Below the pieces are notes generated by a model. That model had not been told where the DNA came from and searched no databases. It was given only the letters and a program-made list of their open reading frames with translations. A stretch of 64,000 nucleotides of DNA, taken from positions 1,465,130 through 1,529,129 of the forward strand of contig NC_015562.1 of assembly GCF_000214415.1 (NCBI RefSeq), read 5' to 3'. The translations under genes were made by a program, and so were the position numbers. The DNA is from Methanotorris igneus Kol 5 (GTDB lineage Archaea > AGJL01 > Methanococci > Methanococcales > Methanococcaceae). Positions 20,603 to 30,918 of this stretch are shown here, piece by piece. Within the stretch, counting starts at the first letter, position 1; each line of letters begins with the position of its first letter.

Positions 20603-22564
20603 ATGAAATACACAATTGAGAATATTAATGATGATTACGAGTTCAATGAATTTTCAGAAGAAAAAAGCATAAATTTAGATAAAAAAGGTATACCTATTGA
20701 GGAATTAGATTTAAAAAATAAAAACATAACAGTAGACACTTGCGTTGTTATTGATGGAAGAATAACTGAGTTAATAAAGAAAGGGGTTATTAAAGACAGC
20801 AAAATAATAATTCCAGAGGCTGTGGTTTCTGAACTTGAATATCAAGCAAATAGGGGTAGGGAGATTGGTTATAAGGGGATTGAAGAGTTAAGGCATATGG
20901 TTGAAATTGCAAAGGAATACAACATTGAAATTGAATACTATGGGGAGAGACCTACAAGGGAAGAGATTGCACTTGCTAAAAGTGGGGAAATAGATGCAAT
21001 GATTAGAAAAGTTGCAAAAGAAACGAACTCTGTACTTTTAACAAGTGATTGGATTCAATATAATTTGGCATTGGCACAGGGTATAGAAGCATATTACTTA
21101 GAGGCAAAAGAGGAAAAGGTTGAATTAGTTTTAGATAAGTATTTTGATGAATTGACAATGTCAGTCCACTTAAAAGAAAACTGTGTTCCTTATGCAAAAA
21201 GAGGAAAACCAGGAGAAGTTAAACTTGTTCCTATTGGGGATAAAGAACTCACAAAAGAAGAGATGGAAGAAATTATTGATAACATTATAAAATACACTGA
21301 GCAAAATAACGGTCTCATTGAAATTCAAAGAAGAGGGGCAACAGTAATCCAGCTTGGAAATATAAGGATATCAATTGCAAGGCCACCTTTCTCTGAGGCT
21401 TTGGAAGTTACGGCAGTAAGACCAATAGCAAAGGTTTCCTTAGAGGATTATAATTTATCTGAGGAATTATTGGAGAGGTTAAAAGAGAGGGCAGAGGGTA
21501 TATTTGTTTCTGGAGCTCCTGGAAGCGGTAAATCCACATTCGTTTCAGCATTAGCAGAATTCTACAGACAGCAGGGTAAAATAGTAAAGACCATGGAAAG
21601 TCCAAGGGACTTGCAGGTGAGTAAAGAGATTACACAATACGCTCCTCTTGAGGGTAGTATGGAAAAGACCTGCGATATCCTTTTATTGGTTAGGCCTGAT
21701 TACACAATATATGATGAAGTGAGGAAGACGAGGGACTTTGAAATATTTGCAGATATGAGAATGGCTGGAGTTGGAATGATTGGAGTTGTCCACGCATCAA
21801 AACCAATTGATGCCATCCAAAGGTTAATTGGTAGAGTTGAGTTAGGAGTTATTCCTCAAATTGTTGATACCGTAATTTTCCTCAAAGATGGAAAAATAGA
21901 AAAGGTTTATGAGGTTGATTTCACAGTTAAAGTTCCTCATGGAATGAAAGAGGCTGATTTAGCAAGACCAGTAATTGAGATTAAGGACTTTGAGACAAAG
22001 AGGACAGAATACGAAATCTACACCTATGGAGAAGAAGTTATAGTAATGCCAATAAAGGAGGATGAGTTTGATAGACCACCAATTTATAAATATGCTGAGG
22101 AGAAGTTGGAAGAGATATTGAAGAAATTCCTTCCAAGAAGGGCAAAACCAAAAGTTAAGGTTTTAGACCACAATACCATTGAGTTAAGAGTTCCAGAAAA
22201 ATACATGGGTTCTATAATAGGAAAGGGTGGAAGAGAAATTTCAAAATTAGAAAATATCCTTGGATTAAAAATTAGTGTTAGGGCAAAAGAAGACGTTGAG
22301 AAATTTGAAAATGAAGAACTCTCTTATGAATATATATCAGAATATGAATTCACAAAACTCAAAGAGACAGGCAAACATATAGTTGTAGATGTTGGAGAGG
22401 ACTTTGCTGGAGCAAATATAAAGATTTATATTGATGGGGAATACCTCTGCTCAGCAACGGTAAGTTCTGATGGAACTGTTAAGATAAACAAAAAAACAAG
22501 TATTGGTAAGGAATTATTAAAGGCTATGAAAAAAGGTAGGGATATTTACGTGGATTTGACATAA
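20603..22564 (+). CDS. PIN domain - secretion-type ATPase - KH domain protein
   Basis: The 653-aa fusion has a PIN nuclease domain at about residues 45-185 with spaced acidic residues ([25 protein letters not shown]), a VirB11/PilT-like ATPase at about 255-480 with Walker [11 protein letters not shown] and [17 protein letters not shown], and a KH RNA-binding domain at about 510-570 ([15 protein letters not shown]). A small beta-rich domain follows. This arrangement is a conserved archaeal family. It probably acts on RNA in an ATP-dependent way; the substrate is unknown. ATG 20603 follows GAGGTGATGTG. Confidence 0.9.
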   Translation: MKYTIENINDDYEFNEFSEEKSINLDKKGIPIEELDLKNKNITVDTCVVIDGRITELIKKGVIKDSKIIIPEAVVSELEYQANRGREIGYKGIEELRHMVEIAKEYNIEIEYYGERPTREEIALAKSGEIDAMIRKVAKETNSVLLTSDWIQYNLALAQGIEAYYLEAKEEKVELVLDKYFDELTMSVHLKENCVPYAKRGKPGEVKLVPIGDKELTKEEMEEIIDNIIKYTEQNNGLIEIQRRGATVIQLGNIRISIARPPFSEALEVTAVRPIAKVSLEDYNLSEELLERLKERAEGIFVSGAPGSGKSTFVSALAEFYRQQGKIVKTMESPRDLQVSKEITQYAPLEGSMEKTCDILLLVRPDYTIYDEVRKTRDFEIFADMRMAGVGMIGVVHASKPIDAIQRLIGRVELGVIPQIVDTVIFLKDGKIEKVYEVDFTVKVPHGMKEADLARPVIEIKDFETKRTEYEIYTYGEEVIVMPIKEDEFDRPPIYKYAEEKLEEILKKFLPRRAKPKVKVLDHNTIELRVPEKYMGSIIGKGGREISKLENILGLKISVRAKEDVEKFENEELSYEYISEYEFTKLKETGKHIVVDVGEDFAGANIKIYIDGEYLCSATVSSDGTVKINKKTSIGKELLKAMKKGRDIYVDLT

Positions 22565-22671
22565 TTTAAGCTAAGAGTTGGAATTTTTGCTAAAAATAAT
22601 TTAATAAAACAATTAAAAAAAAACAATTAAATAAAAAAATAATTAAAATATGAGAAAGAGAAAAGATATTT

Positions 22672-23145
22672 TCATTTGAACATATTTTTAACTTTTTCAT
22701 CTGATTTCATGACTTTTTCTTTTTGTTTTTTTCTGTATTCAACTAACTTCTCGGCTATTTTTTCATCTTGCAATGCTAAAATTTCAAGTGCTAAAATAGC
22801 AGCATTTTCTCCCCTATCAATTCCTACTGCTGCTACTGGAATTCCTGGAGGCATTTGGACTACACTTAATAAAGCATCCATTCCATCCAGCTTGCTCTCA
22901 ACAGGGACTGCAATGACAGGTTTTGTTGTTAAACTTGCAATAACTCCAGGTAAGTGGGCAGCTAAACCAGCAATTGCTATAAAGACCTTTGCATTTGAGT
23001 TCTTAACAATCTCTTCAACTAACTCTGGGGTTCTGTGAGCTGAGGCAACTCTAACCTCAAATTCTACACCAAACTCCTTCAAAACATTAACTGCCTTTTC
23101 TGCAATTTTTAAATCACTCTCACTTCCCATAATTATGCAGATCAT
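22672..23145 (-). CDS. purE: PurE phosphoribosylaminoimidazole carboxylase/mutase subunit
   Basis: The 157-aa protein has the PurE motifs [41 protein letters not shown] and [25 protein letters not shown]. It carboxylates aminoimidazole ribonucleotide, or rearranges N5-CAIR, in purine synthesis. No purK gene is in the window, so which reaction it performs cannot be decided here. It converges on the PIN-ATPase gene and is divergent from rubrerythrin. Confidence 0.94.
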   Translation of the reverse strand: MICIIMGSESDLKIAEKAVNVLKEFGVEFEVRVASAHRTPELVEEIVKNSNAKVFIAIAGLAAHLPGVIASLTTKPVIAVPVESKLDGMDALLSVVQMPPGIPVAAVGIDRGENAAILALEILALQDEKIAEKLVEYRKKQKEKVMKSDEKVKNMFK

Positions 23146-23241
23146 GTTTTCACCTACTTTTATTTTTTATTTCAACAATGAAACAATACGAAAGACTTTT
23201 ATTATTTGGGGCATATATATTTAGTTTGCGGAGGTGTTAAT

Positions 23242-23811
23242 ATGAAAACTCTTGAAAATTTAGTTAAGGCATTTGCCGGAGAAAGTATGGCAAGAAATAG
23301 ATATCAACTCTATGCAAAGATTGCAAAGGAAGAGGGATATATATTTGTGTCAAAAGTTTTCCTTGAGACAGCAGAAAATGAAAAAGAACACGCAGAAACT
23401 CTTTTTAAGCTTATTCAAAAATTGAGGAGAGGAGAATCTATAAAAACTGAAGTTAAGACTTCAATGGTTTGTGGAGATACTGTAGAGAATTTAAAGGCTG
23501 CAATAGATGGAGAACACCATGAAAATACCATCATGTATCCTGAATTTGCTGAAATTGCTGAAAATGAGGGGCTTAATGATATAGCGGGGAAACTTAGAGC
23601 AATAGCAAAGGCAGAAGAACATCATGAAAGAAGATACAGAAAAATCCTTGAAGCTATTGAAAATGGAACAATGTTTAAGAGAGATGAGGAAGTAGAATGG
23701 GTATGTCTTGAGTGTGGATATATTTTCAAAGGAACTGAGCCCCCAGAGAAGTGCCCATCATGTGGACATCCAAAGGGTTACTATGTTGCAACAGATATGC
23801 TTTCTCTTTAA
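23242..23811 (+). CDS. Rubrerythrin
   Basis: The 189-aa protein starts at ATG 23242 behind GGAGGTG; an upstream frame extension precedes the ribosome site and is not used. The N-terminal four-helix ferritin-like domain carries the diiron Glu and His ligands (AFAGESMARNRY, ENEKEHAET, EHHENTIMYPEFAEIAE, AEEHHERRY). The C-terminal rubredoxin domain binds one iron through CLECGY and CPSCGHPKGYY. It reduces hydrogen peroxide and so protects a strict anaerobe from oxygen. It is probably monocistronic. Confidence 0.95.
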   Translation: MKTLENLVKAFAGESMARNRYQLYAKIAKEEGYIFVSKVFLETAENEKEHAETLFKLIQKLRRGESIKTEVKTSMVCGDTVENLKAAIDGEHHENTIMYPEFAEIAENEGLNDIAGKLRAIAKAEEHHERRYRKILEAIENGTMFKRDEEVEWVCLECGYIFKGTEPPEKCPSCGHPKGYYVATDMLSL

Positions 23812-23881
23812 AAATAAAACCTTTTTAAAATCATTAAAATAAAAAATAAAATATAAAATAAAAAATATTTTTTGGGATATT

Positions 23882-24292
23882 ATGAAAGAAAGAACTTTTG
23901 TATTGTTAAAGCCTGATGCAGTTAGAAGAAAGTTAATTGGAAGAATTATACAAAGATTTGAGGATAAAGGGTTTGAGATCGTTGAGATGAAAATGATAAC
24001 ACTCTCAAAAGAAATGGCTGAGGAATTTTACAAAATGCATAAGGGAAAGGATTTTTACGAAAGATTAATAGAATTCATGACGTCTGGTAGGGTTGTGGCG
24101 ATGATTATTGAGGGGGAGAATGCAATATCAGTTGTTAGGAAGATGATAGGAAAAACAAATCCAGCAGAAGCAGAGCCGGGAACTATAAGGGGGGATTTTG
24201 CTCTATCTACGCCAGATAATCTAATTCATGCATCAGATTCAAAGGAAAATGCTGAAAGAGAAATAAAGTTGTTTTTTGGTAAATTAGAATAA
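23882..24292 (+). CDS. ndk: Nucleoside diphosphate kinase
   Basis: The 136-aa enzyme transfers the terminal phosphate from ATP to other nucleoside diphosphates. It shows TFVLLKPDAVRRKLIG, the GKDFYERL loop, MIGKTNPAEAEPGTIRGDF, and the phospho-acceptor His in NLIHASDS. The length is slightly under the usual 140-155. It lies 70 bp after rubrerythrin on the same strand and before infB. Confidence 0.95.
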   Translation: MKERTFVLLKPDAVRRKLIGRIIQRFEDKGFEIVEMKMITLSKEMAEEFYKMHKGKDFYERLIEFMTSGRVVAMIIEGENAISVVRKMIGKTNPAEAEPGTIRGDFALSTPDNLIHASDSKENAEREIKLFFGKLE

Positions 24293-24473
24293 TTATCCAA
24301 TTTTGCCATAATTTCTTAAAGGATAAATTAAAATTTTAGAAAATTAGAGATAATTAGGTATTTTGAATGTGGTCATTTTTAAGAGCAACTAATAAATATG
24401 AAGTGGAGTTTAATATAACCACCAACTATTTTGTTTAGTTATATCAATTTAACAATTTAATCAGGTGATTTTT

Positions 24474-26267
24474 ATGGCTTTAAGATGTCCAATAGTTAGT
24501 GTTTTGGGGCACGTTGACCATGGGAAAACATCGTTACTTGACAAGATAAGAAAAACACGTGTAGCAGCAAGAGAAGCGGGAGGAATTACACAGCATATTG
24601 GAGCGAGTGAAATACCGATTGATGTGATAAAGAAGGTGTGTGGAAACCTTTTGCAAATGCTTAAAGCAGATTTAACAATTCCTGGTTTGTTAGTTATAGA
24701 TACTCCAGGGCATGAGGCATTCACATCTTTAAGGAAGAGAGGAGGAGCATTAGCAGATATCGCAATTTTGGTTGTTGATATAAACGAGGGCTTTAAACCA
24801 CAAACTATCGAGGCAGTTAACATATTAAGGCAGTATAAAACTCCATTCGTTGTTGCAGCAAACAAAATCGACTTAATTCCTGGATGGAACTCAAAAGAAG
24901 GGCCATTTGTCTTAAACTTTAATGAACAAAACCAGCATCCTAACGCATTGACAGAATTTGAGATTAGGTTGTATGAAAATATAATAAAGCCACTAAATGA
25001 AATGGGCTTTAATGCGGACTTGTTTACAAGGGTTGAAGATATTACAAAAACTGTCTGTATTATTCCAGTATCAGCTAAAACAGGGGAAGGAATTCCAGAT
25101 TTGTTAATGATGATTGCAGGTTTGGCACAGAAATTCTTAGAGCAAAACTTGAAGTTGGATGTTGAAGGATATGCAAAAGGAACTGTTTTAGAAGTTAAAG
25201 AAGAGAAAGGTTTGGGTAAAACAATTGATGCTATTATTTATGATGGAATTGCAAGAAGAGGGGACTATGTTGTTGTTGGTGGACCAAATGGAATTGTTGT
25301 ATCAAAAATCAAAGCATTACTAAAACCAAAACCATTGGATGAAATGAGAGACCCAAGGGATAAATTTAAGCCAGTTAATGAAGTTGTGGCGGCAGCAGGG
25401 GTTAAGATAGCAGCACCAAACTTAGAAAATGTCATTGCCGGTAGTCCTTTGAGAATAGTCCCAGAAGATAAAATAGAAGAAGCAAAAGAAGAGATAATGA
25501 AGGAGATTGAAGAGGCCACAATAGAAACTGATGAGGAAGGAATTTTAATCAAAGCAGATACCCTTGGCTCACTTGAGGCTTTGGCAAATGAACTTAGAAA
25601 GATTGGGGTTAAAATTAAGAAGGCCGAGGTTGGAGAGGTCTCAAAGAAAGATGTTATAGAGGTTGCATCATTTAAGCAGGTAAATCCACTTTATGGGGTA
25701 ATTATTGCTTTCAACACCAAAATATTGCCAGATGCTAAAAAGGAGATTGAGAAATATGATATAAAGGTATTTGAGGGTAATATTATCTACAAACTTGTTG
25801 AAGATTATGAGGAGTGGTTAAAGGCAGAACTTGAAAAGATGAAATTAGGAGAAATGGCAAAATTAACAAAACCTGCAGTGATTAAGTTACTTCCTGGATG
25901 CATATTTAGGCAAAAGAACCCAGCAATTTGTGGAGTGGAGGTATTGTATGGAACTTTGAGGGTTGGGGTTCCACTTATGAGGGAAGATGGTAGAAGGTTG
26001 GGTATTGTGAAAGAGATTCAGAATAAAGGTGAAAGTGTTAAAGAGGCAAAAGTTGGAGAGCAAGTTTCCATTGCTATAGATGGAAATGTTGTCCTTGGAA
26101 GACATATAAAAGAGAACGACCTTATGTATGTTGAAATTTCAGAAAACGAGGTTAGAAAACTCTACCACGACTACATAAATGAACTTAGGGGAGATGAGCA
26201 GGAGGCACTTTACAGATACATGGAATTAAAGCAAAAATTAGAAAACAACCCATTCTGGGGTAGGTAA
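24474..26267 (+). CDS. infB: Translation initiation factor aIF5B / IF-2, intein-free
   Basis: The 597-aa GTPase promotes ribosomal subunit joining. ATG 24474 follows AGGTGATTTTT; the in-frame GTG 24465 lies within that ribosome site. G motifs are GHVDHGKTSL, DTPGHEAF, NKID and SAKTGEG; domains II-IV follow in the archaeal aIF5B order and the C-terminal helix ends FWGR. The M. jannaschii homologue, as I recall, is interrupted by an intein. Here the P-loop and switch regions are continuous and the length is that of the mature protein. Confidence 0.94.
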   Translation: MALRCPIVSVLGHVDHGKTSLLDKIRKTRVAAREAGGITQHIGASEIPIDVIKKVCGNLLQMLKADLTIPGLLVIDTPGHEAFTSLRKRGGALADIAILVVDINEGFKPQTIEAVNILRQYKTPFVVAANKIDLIPGWNSKEGPFVLNFNEQNQHPNALTEFEIRLYENIIKPLNEMGFNADLFTRVEDITKTVCIIPVSAKTGEGIPDLLMMIAGLAQKFLEQNLKLDVEGYAKGTVLEVKEEKGLGKTIDAIIYDGIARRGDYVVVGGPNGIVVSKIKALLKPKPLDEMRDPRDKFKPVNEVVAAAGVKIAAPNLENVIAGSPLRIVPEDKIEEAKEEIMKEIEEATIETDEEGILIKADTLGSLEALANELRKIGVKIKKAEVGEVSKKDVIEVASFKQVNPLYGVIIAFNTKILPDAKKEIEKYDIKVFEGNIIYKLVEDYEEWLKAELEKMKLGEMAKLTKPAVIKLLPGCIFRQKNPAICGVEVLYGTLRVGVPLMREDGRRLGIVKEIQNKGESVKEAKVGEQVSIAIDGNVVLGRHIKENDLMYVEISENEVRKLYHDYINELRGDEQEALYRYMELKQKLENNPFWGR

Positions 26268-26319
26268 TGACTTTTCTTAATTTTTTATTTTTTTCAATAG
26301 TTTATTTGTAAATTTAAAT

Positions 26320-26380
26320 GAAACCTTTAAAAAAGGTTTCATCCAAATCGGATGCACTGCCTCGCTACGCTCGGCAGTGC
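26320..26380. repeat. Two-hairpin trailer element behind CRISPR array 1
   Basis: On the leader-distal side of the array lie two inverted repeats: GAAACCTTT/AAAGGTTTC (26321-26341) and GCACTGCC/GGCAGTGC around TCGCTACGCTC (about 26353-26379). The same pair, with paired base changes, lies behind array 2. Read in the direction of array transcription it follows the last degenerate repeat, so it could be a 3' processing or termination signal. Confidence 0.6.
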
Positions 26381-26400
26381 CTCTTTTAGGTAAAAATAAA

Positions 26401-27598
26401 ATTTCCATCCTAAGGGTGATTTTAACTTGATTTTGTTTTATTTTTGATATTGATTTTATCGCTATTTCCATCCCCCTATGGGTCTGATTTTAACGTTGTA
26501 GCACCACAACAACAAGGTGGACAGCAACAACAAGACCCGAGTTTCCATCCCCCTATGGGTCTGATTTTAACTAAACAGAATCGGAGCAAACATAACAGCA
26601 ATGCTTGAGGTTTCCATCCCCCTAAGGGTCTGATTTTAACAGGATGATGTTAAGAAAATCGTAGAGTTTCTTTCTTCATAAGTTTCCATCCCCCTAAGGG
26701 TCTGATTTTAACTCAAGTTCAGCAATGCACTTAAGAAGTAAAATATCAGTTTCCATCCCCCTAAGGGTCTGATTTTAACTGTGAATGCGATGATGGATTA
26801 ACAGTTAAAGCATTGTTTCCATCCCCCTAAGGGTCTGATTTTAACTACATGAATGATGCTAAAAGGGTTGTTATAGTTGTTGAGAAGGGTTTCCATCCCC
26901 CTAAGGGTCTGATTTTAACGACAATGAAGAGCCAAACCCACTAAACAATAAACTTAGTTTCCATCCCCCTAAGGGTCTGATTTTAACACTTTCCAAACGC
27001 ATAAGTCCAAATACTGCTAAAAATGTTTCCATCCCCCTAAGGGTCTGATTTTAACGTAACTTTGCAAGTAACTCAAGAATTTCCAGTAACTTGTTTCCAT
27101 CCCCCTAAGGGTCTGATTTTAACCTCATTTATTATGTGCCACACTTAAAAAAAGATTATGTTTCCATCCCCCTAAGGGTCTGATTTTAACAATTTGAAAA
27201 TAAGCAGTTAAACAAATCTCTCAATAGTTTCCATCCCCCTAAGGGTCTGATTTTAACATAACTCCTCCTAATCCGCTGTCTAACATATTCGTTAAAAGGT
27301 TTCCATCCCCCTAAGGGTCTGATTTTAACAATTTGTTACAACCAAACAACTTGCAGAAGAGTGGTTTCCATCCCCCTAAGGGTCTGATTTTAACTATAGC
27401 CAGAAAATACCCATATTTCAAAACTCTACAGTTTCCATCCCCCTAAGGGTCTGATTTTAACGTATTATTTGATGATTCCGATGAGTATGCTAAAAAAGCG
27501 TTTCCATCCCCCTAAGGGTCTGATTTTAACTCGTACAGATTACCGTCTGAAATTTTGAAATTCTCAGGTTTCCATCCCCCTAAGGGTCTGATTTTAAC
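26401..27598 (-). CRISPR. CRISPR array 1: 18 repeats, 17 spacers
   Basis: The plus-strand repeat is 31 bases, starting GTTTCCATCC and ending GATTTTAAC. Read on the minus strand it starts GTTAAAATC and ends ATGGAAAC, the usual archaeal crRNA 5' tag, so the array runs right to left. Seventeen full repeats begin at 26464, 26541, 26610, 26682, 26749, 26815, 26889, 26957, 27025, 27093, 27160, 27227, 27299, 27364, 27431, 27500 and 27568. A shortened 26-base repeat lies at 26401-26426. Spacers are 34-46 bases. The first two full repeats carry CCTATGGG instead of CCTAAGGG, and the first also begins with A; this fits the old, leader-distal end. No cas gene is in the window. Confidence 0.97.
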
Positions 27599-28014
27599 AG
27601 GACAATATTTTGCTCTTTTTCCTATATAAAGGTTTCTATTTGCTTCTTTTCGAAACCTTAATTTTCAAAGGGGTATTAACAGTGTTCATTTATATACCTC
27701 TGCACTTCCCTAAAAATCGTTTAAATTCGAAATAATTTTTTAAAATCTATTTAAATCGTTAAATAAACTCTATCAATCGGGGAAAATTTGAAATAATTCC
27801 TATTATTCCTTAAAATCAAAAAATCTCAATAAATCCATAAAATTAAAGATTTGGATTATTCAAAATAAAGCACCCTCCGAAATTTGATAAAAATCCTTAA
27901 AATTAAAAAATAACCCCTAAAAATCAATTAAATCAAAAAATAAAAATTTTTAGCGAGGGAATGGTAGTAATACTTTTCATGAATTTTATAATACTAAAAT
28001 CCAAATCTTGGAAT
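27599..28014 (-). promoter_or_regulatory. Leader of CRISPR array 1 with TATA box
   Basis: The 416 bases after the last repeat match almost base for base the two leader pieces of array 2, which also sum to 416. On the minus strand a TATATAAAT box lies at 27688-27696, about 90 bp before the first repeat, suitable for driving pre-crRNA transcription with a start near 27664. The first bases at the repeat junction read AGGACAATATTTTGC. This intact leader suggests that array 1 can still acquire spacers. Confidence 0.85.
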
Positions 28015-28032
28015 CCAGAGCTAAGAAAACTA

Positions 28033-28174
28033 TAGTTGTTCGCCTTACAAATGCACTAAATCCTCATTAAATTATAGGGGATAATAACCTTTATTTGGAA
28101 TTTTACAATATGATTTATTACCTTTAAAAAATTTGATTGCATCTAAATCCGTGCAAAAAATTGGTGAATAACTA
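28033..28174. mobile_element. Diverged MITE-like element beside CRISPR leader 1
   Basis: The ends are TAGTTGTTCGCC and (complement) TAGTTATTCACC, flanked by TA on both sides (28031-28032 and 28175-28176). The interior (TTACAAATGCA, CCTTTATTTGGAATTTTACAATATG) matches the two identical 146-bp copies at 38.8 and 40.6 kb but has drifted. It encodes nothing. It lies between the leader and thrB. Confidence 0.8.
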
Positions 28175-28194
28175 TAATATTACACATTAAAAAT

Positions 28195-29190
<996 letters not shown>

Positions 29191-29210
29191 TTAACTTTAA
29201 AACGTAATGC

Positions 29211-29263
29211 TTATATATTACAATGTATTAAATTTGTTCAGAAAATTTTGAACATTTTGAACA
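29211..29263 (+). promoter_or_regulatory. Promoter and likely operator of the MarR-like regulator
   Basis: A TATA-like TTATATATTA lies at 29211-29220. About 25 bp on, where transcription should start, are an inverted half-site GTTCA (29236-29240) and two tandem copies of TTTTGAACA (29246-29254, 29255-29263). The GTTCA/TGAAC arrangement overlapping the start suggests autorepression by the winged-helix protein encoded next. Confidence 0.5.
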
Positions 29264-29287
29264 TATATATGTTGGGTTGGTGTAATT

Positions 29288-29737
29288 ATGGAGGAGGTAA
29301 AAAGGGCAGTTATAGAGTTATTTTCAGAAATTGCCAAGATTCATGGTTTGAACAAATCAGTTGGAGGAGTTTATGCGATTCTCTATTTGTCTGATAAACC
29401 ATTATGCATAGCAGATATAATGGATGAATTAGGTATTAGCAAAGGAAATGTGAGTATGGCATTAAATAAACTTGAAGAATTGGGTTTTGTAAGAAAGGTA
29501 TGGATTAAGGGAAAAAGAAGGAATTACTATGAGGCGATGGATGGATTTTCTTCATATAAGGATATTGTAAAAAAGAAACATGATGTAATAACCAAAACCT
29601 ACGAAAAATTAAAGGAATTAGAACAAAAATCTGAAGGAGAAGAAAAAGAGTTCATAAAAAGAAAAATAAAAGGTATTGAAAGGATGAAAAAGGTCTCAGA
29701 GAAAGTTTTAGAGCTTCTCAATAAATTAGAGGGCTAA
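29288..29737 (+). CDS. MarR/GbsR-type winged-helix regulator
   Basis: The 149-aa protein has a winged helix over residues 20-80 ([40 protein letters not shown], with the wing [10 protein letters not shown]) and a C-terminal dimerising coiled coil rich in Lys and Glu ([19 protein letters not shown]). ATG 29288 follows GGTGTAATT. It comes 20 bp before the RND-family gene and probably controls it. Confidence 0.85.
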   Translation: MEEVKRAVIELFSEIAKIHGLNKSVGGVYAILYLSDKPLCIADIMDELGISKGNVSMALNKLEELGFVRKVWIKGKRRNYYEAMDGFSSYKDIVKKKHDVITKTYEKLKELEQKSEGEEKEFIKRKIKGIERMKKVSEKVLELLNKLEG

Positions 29738-29757
29738 TTATAAATTGTGGTGGTATA

Positions 29758-30918
29758 ATGCTTGAAAGGATATTGAAAAAAGTGGCACAGTTCTCAGATG
29801 AGAAGCCCTTTCTAATGCTTTTAATTATCCTTATTGTTACAATTCTTGCCGGAATTTCTGCAACAAACATCAAATCCCAGACAGCATTTGAAAAGATGCT
29901 GCCTCAAGATAACCCCATTATTAAGACATTATATGAAGTTAGGGATAACTTTGGAGGAACAGACATTATAACCATTTGTATAAAGTTGAAACCCTCTGAT
30001 AGCTCTGATAAAGTTGTTGATATAAGGGACCCAAGAGTTTTAAAGGCGATAAAGTATCTTGAAGATGATTTAAAGGGAATAGATGGAATAACAGGCGTTA
30101 GTTCTCCTGTTGATGCCATAATAACTGCAAACGGAGGGGTTGTACCTAACGACATTGATACTGTAAAGAAAATTTACAATTCCCTCCCAGAAGAGCAAAG
30201 AGCGAAGATATTTAATAATGATTTCTCGATGGTTGTTGTTAATGCCTATACCGATGCAGGGGGAGATCAGAAAAAGTTGATGAGGGTTTTGGATGATGTA
30301 AATGAGAGGATTGAAGAAGCTCCTTTCCCCCCTGGAGTTGAAGTTGTTTGCACAGGAACTCCACCTATGAGGAAGTTAATGGATGAGTTAATGAAAGAAA
30401 GCCAATCTTTCACAACAGTAGTGGGTTTAATTGGTGTTTTGTTGGTGCTGTTCCTATACTTCAAAAAGCCACTATCAACAATAATGCCTCTAATACCTGT
30501 TTTAATAGCAGTTATTTGGACTGGGGGAGCGATGGGGCTCTTAGGAATTCCGTTAGACATGGCAACAGCTGGGATAGGTTCATTATTACTTGGTATGGGA
30601 ATTGATTATGGAATCCACCTAATGCATAGGTATGAGGAGGAAAGAAAAAAGAAAAGACCAGTAAAAGAGGCAATAGAAACAGCAGTTGTCCAAACAGGTA
30701 CTGCAGTTATGGCCACAACAGCAACAACAGTTGTTGGTTTCCTTGCACTGACCTTAGCCCCCCTACCAATGATGGCAAACCTTGGGAAGGTTTGTGCTTT
30801 GGGAATCTTTTTCTGTATGATTGCAGTTCTGACTTTATTGCCAGCAATGATAATCATTGAAGAGAAATACATAATACCACTAATTAAAAAACTAAAAGGT
30901 GGTAATGATGCTAACTAA
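29758..30918 (+). CDS. Half-size RND-superfamily transporter (HAE3/MMPL type)
   Basis: The 386-aa protein has one membrane helix at about residues 18-36, a large extracytoplasmic domain (about 38-215) and five more helices (about 220-375), i.e. half of a classical RND protein. It carries the signature GMGIDYGIHLMHRYEEER in helix 4. Proteins of this archaeal group are thought to move hydrophobic compounds such as hopanoid- or lipid-like molecules; the substrate here is unknown. ATG 29758 follows GTGGTATA. It overlaps the CARDB-type gene. Confidence 0.85.
   Translation: MLERILKKVAQFSDEKPFLMLLIILIVTILAGISATNIKSQTAFEKMLPQDNPIIKTLYEVRDNFGGTDIITICIKLKPSDSSDKVVDIRDPRVLKAIKYLEDDLKGIDGITGVSSPVDAIITANGGVVPNDIDTVKKIYNSLPEEQRAKIFNNDFSMVVVNAYTDAGGDQKKLMRVLDDVNERIEEAPFPPGVEVVCTGTPPMRKLMDELMKESQSFTTVVGLIGVLLVLFLYFKKPLSTIMPLIPVLIAVIWTGGAMGLLGIPLDMATAGIGSLLLGMGIDYGIHLMHRYEEERKKKRPVKEAIETAVVQTGTAVMATTATTVVGFLALTLAPLPMMANLGKVCALGIFFCMIAVLTLLPAMIIIEEKYIIPLIKKLKGGNDAN

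Noticed and set aside
26277-26471. 64-aa minus-strand frame behind infB
   Set aside because: It covers the CRISPR trailer hairpins and first repeats and has no ribosome site or family.
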